In this document: positions 6,572 through 13,570 of the stretch, piece by piece | Layout: each line of letters begins with the position of its first letter | Position numbering within the stretch: the first letter of the stretch is position 1 | Source of the DNA: Oligoflexaceae bacterium | GTDB lineage: Bacteria > Bdellovibrionota_B > Oligoflexia > Oligoflexales > Oligoflexaceae | DNA: 16,196 nucleotides | Direction of reading: 5' to 3' | Assembly (NCBI GenBank): GCA_947474445.1 | Contig: CANJJY010000046.1 | Span: 1 to 16,196, forward strand | Notes under the pieces: generated by a model | Database searches by the model: none | What the model saw: the letters and a program-made list of their open reading frames with translations, nothing else | What the model was told of the DNA's origin: nothing | Program-made: the position numbers and the translations under genes

Positions 6572-7672
6572 CTTCGGACGGCCCACCTTGAAGTCATCGT
6601 ACTTCTTTGCTGCCGTCCCTGCATCGATGGTGCGCAGAGTTCCATCGGCGAGTACGGCTTTTGAATAGAAGTTGAGAATGAGCGGACTGTCGAGCTGCGT
6701 GGCATGGCCGATGTAAGTCGCCTTTTCCCCCAACACTTCGATTTCATCGGGACAGAGACCAGCATGAAAGTTTTCCAAACCGTCAAGCTCATACGGATTC
6801 AAACCAGCGCCATCGACGCAGACGCCGGTGTCATTCACCTGATAGAAGGATTGCGTTAAGCCCTTCTTTTGCTGCTTATCAAAGGCGACATCGAAGTTCT
6901 TGGCGGTCGCTGCGATCCATTCCTGAAAGGGTTCGATCAGGGTATAGATGCTGCCGACCTTGCAGTTGTCGCGTTCGATAAAAGCGCGGGAGACGGCGAC
7001 GAGCACCAGACCTTTTTCGCTACTGCGGTAGAGCGGTCCCCCTGCATCGCCGAGACAACGGCTCGAGGTTTCGGCGCCGAGATAGACCCGCGCGCCTTCA
7101 ATTTCCTTGACCCTTATCCTCGCCTTCTGCAGGGGAATGAGCTGTTCGTCTCGGCCCTCAGCGCCGATCCGATAGGCGGCGAGCAAAGCCTCATCGCCGA
7201 CCTTGAGAGCCTCGGCGGCTTGAGACGTGGGTAGAACGGTCTGATTCATAAAAGCAGGCGTCGCTCCGGGATAGCGAAGGACGGCGAGATCGATATTCAA
7301 GTCTTCATGTCTCACGGCCTGGCCGCGGAGCTCGACTCTTTGCTCGCTCGCCAGATACCCCATTCCGAACACAATCCGCACCTCCGCCTCATGACCGACC
7401 ACGCAATGAGCCGCGGTGAGGATGAGACCAGGTTTGAGCAAAGTTCCTGTGCAGGTGCCCGCCTGCGTCATGAGAAAAGCGACGGTCGGCGCGATCGGAT
7501 CTTGCGCCGAGACCGCGAGGCCGACGGCTGCCAGAGGTTCGTTGACCTCTTCGATCGCTTCAGTCTGTTCTTGGCCATGGGTACACGCCGCGACCATGGC
7601 GACGAGGAGGCCAAAGACGAGCGAGCGAGCGAGGGGATTAAGATGCGTTTTGCTTGGGCGAGAAGACAGCAT
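6566..7672 (-). CDS. Secreted chymotrypsin-fold lipoprotein lacking the catalytic serine (probable pseudoprotease)
   Basis: A 368-residue S1-family (trypsin/chymotrypsin) homologue. The N-terminus has a signal peptide ending in a lipobox, VAAC with Cys30, so it is probably a lipid-anchored envelope protein. The protease domain spans about residues 60-258. It keeps the His motif LTAAHC (His89), the Asp in NIDLAVL (Asp128), and cysteines matching the Cys42-Cys58 bridge (Cys74, Cys90) and the Cys191-Cys220 bridge (Cys206, Cys237). The usual GDSGGP reads GDAGGP (208-213), so the nucleophile position, Cys206+4, is Ala210 encoded by GCA. By established S1 chemistry this should abolish peptidase activity. 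About 100 residues follow the domain, with a Cys pair (285, 307) and no recognised fold. AGGACG precedes the ATG, and a promoter-like sequence lies at 7708-7737. A binding, scaffold or inhibitor-trapping role is possible but unproven. Confidence 0.85.
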   Translation of the reverse strand: MLSSRPSKTHLNPLARSLVFGLLVAMVAACTHGQEQTEAIEEVNEPLAAVGLAVSAQDPIAPTVAFLMTQAGTCTGTLLKPGLILTAAHCVVGHEAEVRIVFGMGYLASEQRVELRGQAVRHEDLNIDLAVLRYPGATPAFMNQTVLPTSQAAEALKVGDEALLAAYRIGAEGRDEQLIPLQKARIRVKEIEGARVYLGAETSSRCLGDAGGPLYRSSEKGLVLVAVSRAFIERDNCKVGSIYTLIEPFQEWIAATAKNFDVAFDKQQKKGLTQSFYQVNDTGVCVDGAGLNPYELDGLENFHAGLCPDEIEVLGEKATYIGHATQLDSPLILNFYSKAVLADGTLRTIDAGTAAKKYDDFKVGRPKR

Positions 7673-7707
7673 GACTTCGTCCTATGCGGGAGACCTCTGA
7701 TGCAAGC

Positions 7708-7737
7708 ATCATATCATAGGCTATTCCCCTCCTCCAA
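7708..7737 (-). promoter_or_regulatory. Candidate promoter for the chymotrypsin-fold lipoprotein
   Basis: On the minus strand a TATGAT -10 (7708-7713; a second overlapping TATGAT at 7713-7718) is preceded by TTGGAG (7732-7737) with an 18-base spacer. Start of transcription near 7700 would leave a leader of about 28 bases before the ATG at 7672. Confidence 0.4.
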
Positions 7738-7949
7738 AATCCTCGTAAAAGCCGTGGCTCCGTATTTCTTAGATCCCCAACCCCCTAATTCGTCTGTCTT
7801 TTAGGCTATTCAAAAATCCAGCGTAGGATTCCGGAGGGGGTGAGCTATCGAATTTCTTTTCACCCGCAAAGAATCTGGCCATGGGTTTCTGCGACGGCTA
7901 CCTCCCTTGCCACTCGGGTTTTGCCTTATAAGGAATCGACAGCAAAAGA

Positions 7950-7964
7950 CAAGTTGAAAACTTG
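7950..7964. repeat. Inverted repeat CAAGTT-GAA-AACTTG
   Basis: Perfect 6-bp arms (7950-7955 and 7959-7964) around a 3-base loop. There is no T-run on either side strong enough for a terminator. Function unknown. Confidence 0.4.
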
Positions 7965-8006
7965 CGTAATTACTAAATTTTATGTGGCTTAAGGCTTGCT
8001 TTGAAT

Positions 8007-8022
8007 CGCCACGGGCGTGGCG
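8007..8022. repeat. Inverted repeat CGCCAC-GGGC-GTGGCG
   Basis: Perfect 6-bp GC-rich arms around a 4-base loop, standing out in an AT-rich context. It has the look of a small dispersed palindromic repeat unit or an operator, but only one copy is seen here. Confidence 0.45.
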
Positions 8023-8274
8023 TCCCTCTGATTTTGAAAAGCCATTTAAAACGAGGAACTCTCTCACTTTAATAGCCTCGATCGAGCCTAACAATTGCGA
8101 TCTGCTTCTCTATGAGAGGTCAATAGCGTGGTCAGGTTGGCTCATAACAAGGTGAGAAAATTCCTCTCTCCCCATGAAAGGTACGGTGTAAATGAACTCC
8201 TCTGTCTAGCTCTAAACTCCACTTCCAGTTCCTTTGACTCTCGCAGCATTCCAACTGAAAAAGAGCATAATTTT

Positions 8275-9339
8275 ATGATCCAAATTTCTAAAGTTTTTCA
8301 CCAAAGTTTATTACTGCTCCTTGCTTCTCTCTCATTCACTCCTGCCTGTTCAGATGCGAAGAAAGTAAATCCGTCTTCAAAGACGGAACAATTGTCTCCC
8401 AACGGCAGCGTTTCTGGTCTCGGAAAGAAATATATTTATATAGAGGCGATCGTCCACAATGAATGGGCGGTTAAGGATCAGACTCCACAACAGATTCTAG
8501 ATCTCATCAAACGCATACGAAGTGAAGTAGGCGAACCGATCAATTTAGTCGATTTCATGAGCGGAGAGCCTGATCCATCTGTCAAAATTGGTGATAGAAG
8601 TCTCGACGACTATTTGCTGGCCGCAGAAGATGCTGCAGGCGGACAAATTGTAACCGGCAGTGGGCTCAATCCATTTTTGGACAAAATCGGTCGAGAAGAT
8701 GAATCCGGAATCGAAGCCTTTCGCGTCAGTATGAAAAAGAGTCTTGCCCTTAAATACGTAGCACGTGCTCCCCACGTCGTCCTCCTCAAGAACTGGTCTA
8801 CTTTCAACCGTATCCCAAAGAACCCTCTGGCTGCCGATCCAGACGGAATGAAAGAGTTCTTGCAGAAAGAAGTCTTGGACGCTGGTTGGGGTGGGCTGTT
8901 TGCCAACGGGGGCAGTTATCCAACCTATGGCCTAGCGGACGGCAACTGTATTTGGGTAACGGTTTCGAATGACGGCTCTTTGCCCCTGGCGACCGTCAAT
9001 CCCGAACTGGTTTCGACTCTCAAAAAGACCGAACCAAATATGCAGGTGTTCGCATACTTCAATTCCCAGACCCTCGGCAACCTCAGCTCGATGGACCGCT
9101 TTTTAGCCCTTTTGAGTCCAGCCCAGAAGACCGCAGCGCTCAGTAACCTTGCGAGCCATCAGAGTAGCGGAAACTACACCCTGATCTACCCCATCGCCGT
9201 AACCGCCGAAAAGAAACTGGACCGGAACCCCGTCTTGAAACAAAACGGCAATCCCGGCTACTGGGATGCGACCACGGCGAAGCAAGCCAACGGCAAGCCT
9301 TTCATCGACCACATCATCAGCTTGATGAAACAACACTAG
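8275..9339 (+). CDS. Predicted lipoprotein of unknown function
   Basis: A 354-residue protein I do not recognise. The signal sequence has a charged start, a Leu-rich core (11-20), and FTPAC with Cys25 as the likely lipidated residue. The lipobox is not canonical, so plain secretion is possible. A Ser/Lys-rich linker (26-50) leads to a globular part in which short hydrophobic strands alternate with helices (for example YIYIEAIV 53-60, INLVDFM 89-95, HVVLLKNW 167-174, QVFAYFN 257-263, YTLIYPIAV 301-309). This resembles a beta/alpha barrel and is only an inference. WGGLFANGG (205-213) and the following Gly/Tyr/Trp-rich stretch could be a binding region. The frame is open upstream to a GTG at 8128, but the ATG at 8275 places the signal sequence at the N terminus. 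Only a weak purine run (AAAAAGAG) precedes it. The 5' part is more AT-rich than the 3' part. An intrinsic terminator follows. Confidence 0.75.
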   Translation: MIQISKVFHQSLLLLLASLSFTPACSDAKKVNPSSKTEQLSPNGSVSGLGKKYIYIEAIVHNEWAVKDQTPQQILDLIKRIRSEVGEPINLVDFMSGEPDPSVKIGDRSLDDYLLAAEDAAGGQIVTGSGLNPFLDKIGREDESGIEAFRVSMKKSLALKYVARAPHVVLLKNWSTFNRIPKNPLAADPDGMKEFLQKEVLDAGWGGLFANGGSYPTYGLADGNCIWVTVSNDGSLPLATVNPELVSTLKKTEPNMQVFAYFNSQTLGNLSSMDRFLALLSPAQKTAALSNLASHQSSGNYTLIYPIAVTAEKKLDRNPVLKQNGNPGYWDATTAKQANGKPFIDHIISLMKQH

Positions 9340-9356
9340 AGAAAGCGATTTTTAGC

Positions 9357-9385
9357 AGAGCGGCTCAGGCTGAGGCTCTCTTTTT
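9357..9385 (+). terminator. Intrinsic terminator after the 8275 lipoprotein gene
   Basis: AGAGC (9357-9361) pairs with GCTCT (9375-9379). An inner CTCA/TGAG stem sits around a 3-base loop with a two-base bulge, and CTTTTT follows. It lies 18 bases past the stop. The reverse direction lacks a T-run, so it works for the plus strand only. Confidence 0.75.
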
Positions 9386-9437
9386 ATCAATTAGAGACCT
9401 ATCCCATCACGATCGGAGTCAATCTACATCCTGTAGC

Positions 9438-12155
9438 CTAGAAGCGCTGCTTGGCCGAAACATAATAACTACGTCCCGCTATATCGCTCAGCGTCGAGTC
9501 GTAAGCCACCGCACCGGTCTCGCGATTGACCAAATGCACCGTATGAATCTTATTCTCGATATTGGCGACACCGAGCGAGACGGATCCCTGCCAAGGATGG
9601 CTCCAGCTGTAGTTCGCATCGTAGCGCGTCCATGCCGCGATGTAGCCATAGGACGGATCCGTATCAAACTTCGAGTTCTCTACGCGGCCGGTCGTCTGCG
9701 CGTCAAAACCCACGCTGTGCGCGTTGGTGCTCCAGCCTAGATGATTGCTGACGCGATAGCGGGGAACGCTGTAGGCGCCCACCAGCTCTTCCATCGGCCC
9801 CTCATTCGTCTGCTTTTCTTTCCGAGAAATCACGTTGGAATAGTTAGTATCAAAGCTCCACCGCGCTCCCGCCGCGGAAGTGTGAAAGGAAGTACCGATG
9901 TCGACACCCTGACTCCGCAGCTGGCCGAGATTGGAGTAGGTGGAATCGATGCGGGCAATGCGCCCGAGATTGTCGGCGCCCGCGTCAGTGACGCGAACAA
10001 TCTTCGATTGACCGGTACTCTCGCCGCGAATTTCCCTTTCGATCAAGAGATTCAGACTCTCGGATCGTTGAACCCCGTCGATGACCACGCTCCAATAGTC
10101 AGTCGTCGCGGAGAAAAATTCAGTCGGCTCGAGGACAAAGCCGATATTAAAGGAGCGGGCCGATTCTTCTTTCAAGTCGGGATTGCCGGGGCTATTCACG
10201 TAGGTGGAATAGGAGGTGCTGCGTTCGCCGCAGGGATTATCCTTGCCGAGACTCACGTCGCAGTATTTTTCGTCGCGCACCGATCGATAGCCGCCATCGG
10301 AGGCATTGAAGAGCAGCGACAGATCAGGAGCCTTGAAGCTGGTACCATAGCTACCGCGTAACTTGAGGATGGAGGTTGGGGCGTAGGTAACGCTGGTCCC
10401 GTAGTTGAAGGTGCCACCAAAATCACTGTATTGATCGAAGCGCCCTGCTAGCCCCCATTCCAATCGCTCGGCGACAGGCACGTTGGTTTCTACAAAGGCC
10501 GAGACGATCTCACGCTGCCCGCGCCCGTCGGCGTTCATGCTCCCCCAATAGCGCGGTTTATCGCCGACAAACTCCTTGTCCTTCTCGTCGGCGATCAGCT
10601 CGTAAGTTTCTCTTTGAAAGTTGAGCCCCATCGCGATCGATGCCGTGCCAGCTGGCAAAGTGACGAGATCGCCGTTCACATAGGTCGTCGCTCCGGCGAT
10701 GCCATTGACTTCGCGGCCATAGAGGTTGGTGAAAAAGCTATCGAGTTGAGAGCCATCCGGATTGAATAGATTGAATTTTGGCGTTCCGCCGTCGTTTGGA
10801 AACACACTTTCTTTGAGCGTGAGCTTGTCATCGACATTGTTGTAGTAGCGACGGCGTTCGGTTTGAAAGCCGGACATATCGAGATGCCATTCCCATCCTC
10901 CGCGCAGATCGCCGTTGATGCCGAGGATAGCGCCGCGGGCTTGATCGCGCGAGGCCGTAGAGCCGAGAACCTCAGGGCTGAGATTACCTGACGCAATCTT
11001 GATCTGACTGCCCTCCGCTGCGGTGAGCCCGAGCCGCGTCGCTTGATTGCGAATATCCGCGGGCGCATCTTTAAAGAGGAGGGTGTAATCGCCGCTATCG
11101 ACAGGATCGGTTGTTCCAAAGCGATTGACGCGTTCAGACGAGCCCTGACGATCGGCGAGGAGGACGGTCAGAGAACTTCGCAGATGACTCGTCCATTCGC
11201 TCTCGGCGTGAGTGGTTACAAACCAGGTGTCGGTCGCGCGCGTCTCTTGTCCGGTGCTCCCGGCGCGCCGCGAGCCGCGGCACATCACGTTCTCAGGATC
11301 GTCGGGATACGCGATTTGATTTTCCTGAGGACAGTTCTCGCTCGGATGGTAGGCGTAGAGTCCGTTGGTATCGCTCGGTTTGTCCGGATTGAGCAATCCC
11401 CAGCTGAATGTTCCGGCTGGGTTGGTATAGGCACTGGTATTATAGGGATAGCGTGTCTTCCAAAGCTGATCGCGTTCGCGCGAGTAGAGAGGAGTATGCT
11501 GGCTGGCTCCAATCGCTAGGGTGAGATTGGTCTGACCCAGCTGCACGCCCGTCACGGCATCAAAGCGTCTTTCCTCGCCTCCTCCATCCTGAGTCGTGCT
11601 CGCGCGGGCGGAGACCTCCGACCCATAGACATTTTTCTTGAGAATGACGTTGATGACGCCGGCGACAGCATCCGCGCCATAGACAGCCGAGGCGCTCATC
11701 TTGAGAATCTCGACCCGATCGACCATCGCGATGGGGATGTTGTTGATGTTGGTACCGCCGAGCGATGCGTCGGCCGGCAGCCTACGTCCGTCGACGAGGA
11801 TCAGCGTGCGACCACCACCGAGGCCACGCAGGTTGATCGTCGCTTGTCCCGCCGAGATATCGCCTGATGTTCCATTGTAATTGCCAAAGGTACTTTCCGA
11901 TTGATTGCGGAAAATATCAGAAAAGGTGGTGATGCCCGCGCGCTCGAAGTCTTTGGATTCGAGAACCTTGACGGGAATGGCCCCTTCCACATCGATGCGC
12001 TTCAAGCGAGAGCCGGTGACTTCCATCCGTTCGGTCGCCTTGGAGCCGGCGCGCGGTGGAAGCTTATTGTCGATCTTGAGAGTTTCTTGAGCAGATAGGG
12101 ATCCACCACTGCCCACAGTGGCGAGGATCCAAGCAAAGCCTAGCTTGAATTTCAT
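9438..12155 (-). CDS. TonB-dependent outer membrane receptor
   Basis: A 905-residue outer-membrane active transporter that imports a ligand using energy from the TonB-ExbB-ExbD complex. A signal peptide covers about 1-22. The plug domain (about 45-175) includes MEVTGSR (44-50, in the TonB-box region), ATINLRGLGGGRTLILVDG (105-123), VDRVEILK (145-152) and SAVYGADAVAGVINVI (156-171). The rest is a long beta-barrel with many aromatic strand ends, finishing in Phe905, the usual assembly signal. Two cysteine pairs (in NCPQENQ...MCRG and KYCDVSLGKDNPCGE) probably close disulfides in surface loops. The ligand is not predictable: no siderophore, cobalamin or sugar genes and no TonB system are nearby. 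TAGGAC lies about 12-17 bases upstream of the ATG, which is a weak Shine-Dalgarno. No N-terminal signalling domain or sigma/anti-sigma pair is present, so it is not of the FecA-type signalling class. Confidence 0.95.
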   Translation of the reverse strand: MKFKLGFAWILATVGSGGSLSAQETLKIDNKLPPRAGSKATERMEVTGSRLKRIDVEGAIPVKVLESKDFERAGITTFSDIFRNQSESTFGNYNGTSGDISAGQATINLRGLGGGRTLILVDGRRLPADASLGGTNINNIPIAMVDRVEILKMSASAVYGADAVAGVINVILKKNVYGSEVSARASTTQDGGGEERRFDAVTGVQLGQTNLTLAIGASQHTPLYSRERDQLWKTRYPYNTSAYTNPAGTFSWGLLNPDKPSDTNGLYAYHPSENCPQENQIAYPDDPENVMCRGSRRAGSTGQETRATDTWFVTTHAESEWTSHLRSSLTVLLADRQGSSERVNRFGTTDPVDSGDYTLLFKDAPADIRNQATRLGLTAAEGSQIKIASGNLSPEVLGSTASRDQARGAILGINGDLRGGWEWHLDMSGFQTERRRYYNNVDDKLTLKESVFPNDGGTPKFNLFNPDGSQLDSFFTNLYGREVNGIAGATTYVNGDLVTLPAGTASIAMGLNFQRETYELIADEKDKEFVGDKPRYWGSMNADGRGQREIVSAFVETNVPVAERLEWGLAGRFDQYSDFGGTFNYGTSVTYAPTSILKLRGSYGTSFKAPDLSLLFNASDGGYRSVRDEKYCDVSLGKDNPCGERSTSYSTYVNSPGNPDLKEESARSFNIGFVLEPTEFFSATTDYWSVVIDGVQRSESLNLLIEREIRGESTGQSKIVRVTDAGADNLGRIARIDSTYSNLGQLRSQGVDIGTSFHTSAAGARWSFDTNYSNVISRKEKQTNEGPMEELVGAYSVPRYRVSNHLGWSTNAHSVGFDAQTTGRVENSKFDTDPSYGYIAAWTRYDANYSWSHPWQGSVSLGVANIENKIHTVHLVNRETGAVAYDSTLSDIAGRSYYVSAKQRF

Positions 12156-12254
12156 GGCAAGTAAGTCCTACGAATGGAACATGAGAATATTGGAGAGAAA
12201 GCTGACAGATGCTGGTGCGATGGTAAACAGCTTTTATCTGGTTCAGAGGTTGTG

Positions 12255-12275
12255 ATTGTTCATCATGAATACAAT
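12255..12275. promoter_or_regulatory. Gapped palindrome upstream of the TonB receptor
   Basis: ATTG/CAAT and TTCA/TGAA arms are nested around a TCA centre, with two extra bases in one arm. It lies 100-120 bases upstream of the receptor ATG. It could be an operator, but it does not match a Fur box. Confidence 0.3.
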
Positions 12276-12505
12276 GTGGAAGGACTTTCGCTATCGCATC
12301 AGCCCTACCTCTAAAAGGCGTGGTTTTCCCCTTCCTGAAAGCGAGTCTCCGCCTCTTTCTTCATGTCTGACGTAGTCTAGAGCCCTGCGAAGGGGAGACG
12401 AGACGGCGTGAGCACTCGTGTCGGCAGGTGATTTTCTTCCCTTTCGACAGGTCGCCTTGAGCATTTTTTTGAAGTTCCAAGTTTTGCGTCGGTCCAGCGG
12501 ATTCG

Positions 12506-12556
12506 CTTCACCCTCTGCTCTCCTCGGTCGGGTGAGGGCGGCACCGCATCTCACCC
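12506..12556. other. Two mutually exclusive hairpins
   Basis: GGGTGAG (12530-12536) pairs perfectly with CTCACCC (12550-12556), and GCGG/CCGC pairs inside that stem. The same GGGTGAGG can instead pair with CTTCACCC (12506-12513), with one G-T pair. Competing stems of this kind occur in attenuators and structured RNAs. No T-run follows, and the transcript's strand is unknown. Confidence 0.35.
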
Positions 12557-12817
12557 TGCGGCAACGATCCCTTGATGTGAGATGAGAGTACGCTGATTGA
12601 TTCTTTCACTTTTCCCGCTGTCTTTTTCCCAAGTATGCAGCATTCATGCATCGCCTAAGGAAGCAAAAAAAAGTGAAAGGAGACATGGGTCTCATCTTTA
12701 ACTGACCATCCAGACAACTTGATTGGCAAGGTCTTGAAAGACAGAGCATAAAACATACGCGTGCCGAGCAGTGAAATTTTAATAAACTCTTACTGATGAT
12801 AGGCCATCGATCGACCA

Positions 12818-12846
12818 TTGATTTTTGAGCGATGCGGGACTAGAAA
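12818..12846 (+). promoter_or_regulatory. Candidate sigma-70 promoter for the 12908 gene
   Basis: TTGATT (12818-12823) and TAGAAA (12841-12846) are separated by exactly 17 bases. Each agrees with the consensus at four of six positions. Transcription from near 12853 would give a leader of about 55 bases. Confidence 0.4.
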
Positions 12847-12907
12847 GAAATTGCAAGCCACTACGAACTTCACTCACTCTCGCAACTTCATTTGATAGAG
12901 GTCCGTC

Positions 12908-13474
12908 ATGAAACTGCAATTGATGATCACCAGCATTGGCTCGCTTCTGACCTCGATGAGCCTCATCGCGACTCCTTCTGACGTCAAAGTCAGCGTCATG
13001 CCCAGTCGAGAGCTGAGTTCCTTGCCAGCATCATCAGACCCAGCGGAGCTGCAAGAGTTCAAGGACAAGAGCGAAGGTCGCAACGTCCTCGTCTTCGATT
13101 TTGGAGACAACTCCTTGGATGCCGTCGTCGTGGTCGACAGCAGCGCGACCCTGATAGCCGGATCAGGGAATGAAGCGTATGCGCTCCAGTTCAATCACAA
13201 GGGTGTGGTGCAGAGCATTAGCTTTTTGATTAAAGATCTTAACAATGCAGAAGGTCCCGATGCGCAGGCCATCTATGGCCTGGAGTTCATCAGCGCCGCC
13301 CAGACCAGGGAAAGCATTCCCTTGTCTCTTGTCCAGGCCATAGGTTCTTTTGATGCCGAGCAAGGGGCCCTGTCCCTCTATCGCAACATCATCGGTTCGG
13401 GAGATAGCTACAACGTTCTTTATTCTCTACCTGCCGGGCCTGCGTATTTCCCCTTGGATGCCCTGAACAAGTAA
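12908..13474 (+). CDS. Exported protein of unknown function
   Basis: A 188-residue protein I do not recognise. Residues 1-21 form a signal peptide (MKLQLMITSIGSLL, then LIAT before PSD), without a lipobox, so release into the periplasm or beyond is expected. The mature part has no cysteines. It has an acidic, Ser/Glu-rich linker (33-57) and then a beta-rich region with VLVFDFGDN (60-68), LDAVVVVDSSATLIAG (70-85) and ALQFNHKGVVQSISFLIKD (92-110), which may form a small beta-sandwich; the fold is an inference. AGAGGT precedes the ATG at a good distance. A promoter-like pair lies upstream and a strong terminator lies downstream, so it appears to be a single-gene unit. Confidence 0.75.
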   Translation: MKLQLMITSIGSLLTSMSLIATPSDVKVSVMPSRELSSLPASSDPAELQEFKDKSEGRNVLVFDFGDNSLDAVVVVDSSATLIAGSGNEAYALQFNHKGVVQSISFLIKDLNNAEGPDAQAIYGLEFISAAQTRESIPLSLVQAIGSFDAEQGALSLYRNIIGSGDSYNVLYSLPAGPAYFPLDALNK

Positions 13475-13513
13475 GTTGTGAAACGATGTGTATTCGAGTT
13501 TTTACTACCTAAC

Positions 13514-13546
13514 AAAAAGCCCACTTCCTTGAAGCGGGCTTTTTTT
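13514..13546. terminator. Bidirectional intrinsic terminator
   Basis: AGCCC-A-CTTC (13518-13527) pairs with GAAG-C-GGGCT (13531-13540) around a 3-base loop with one mismatch. A5 precedes the stem and T6 follows it, so it can act for both strands. It lies between the 12908 gene and the convergent malic enzyme gene. Confidence 0.9.
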
Positions 13547-13570
13547 ATCTCGTCAAAGACCTTGCGTGGC

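Larger units (their letters stand above)
7673..8274. other. AT-richer intergenic region with inverted repeats, no supported gene
   Basis: A 602-base gap between divergent genes. It holds the candidate promoter at 7708-7737 and two perfect inverted repeats (7950-7964 and 8007-8022). A minus-strand open frame at 7810-8094 begins at TTG with no ribosome-binding site and is rich in Arg/Ser, so I do not call it a gene. The composition is more AT-rich than the flanking conserved genes. It could be a relic of an inserted or decayed sequence, or a long regulatory leader for the 8275 gene. Confidence 0.5.
12156..12907. other. 752-base intergenic region with palindromes, no supported gene
   Basis: This gap separates the divergent TonB receptor and the 12908 gene. 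It contains a gapped palindrome at 12255-12275, a strong hairpin with a competing partner at 12506-12556, and a promoter-like pair at 12818-12846. Minus-strand open frames at 12291-12554 and 12606-12818 lack convincing ribosome-binding sites and look like non-coding translation. A small RNA or long leader is possible. Confidence 0.5.

Noticed and set aside
7810..8094. Minus-strand 94-residue open frame
   Set aside because: It starts at TTG without a ribosome-binding site, is Arg/Ser-rich and runs across two perfect inverted repeats. It has no recognisable domain or signal sequence.
8128..8274. N-terminal extension of the 354-residue lipoprotein from a GTG
   Set aside because: It would bury the signal sequence 49 residues inside the protein. 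ATG 8275 gives a normal exported N terminus.
12255..12275. Fur box upstream of the TonB receptor
   Set aside because: The gapped palindrome does not resemble the GATAAT-type Fur repeat, so iron control is not supported.
12291..12554. Minus-strand 87-residue open frame
   Set aside because: Arg-rich composition with no domain. It begins inside the strong hairpin at 12530-12556 with no clear Shine-Dalgarno.
12606..12818. Minus-strand 70-residue open frame rich in Cys, Phe and Arg
   Set aside because: It looks like translated non-coding DNA: no convincing start signal, and its 5' end meets the candidate promoter for the gene on the other strand.
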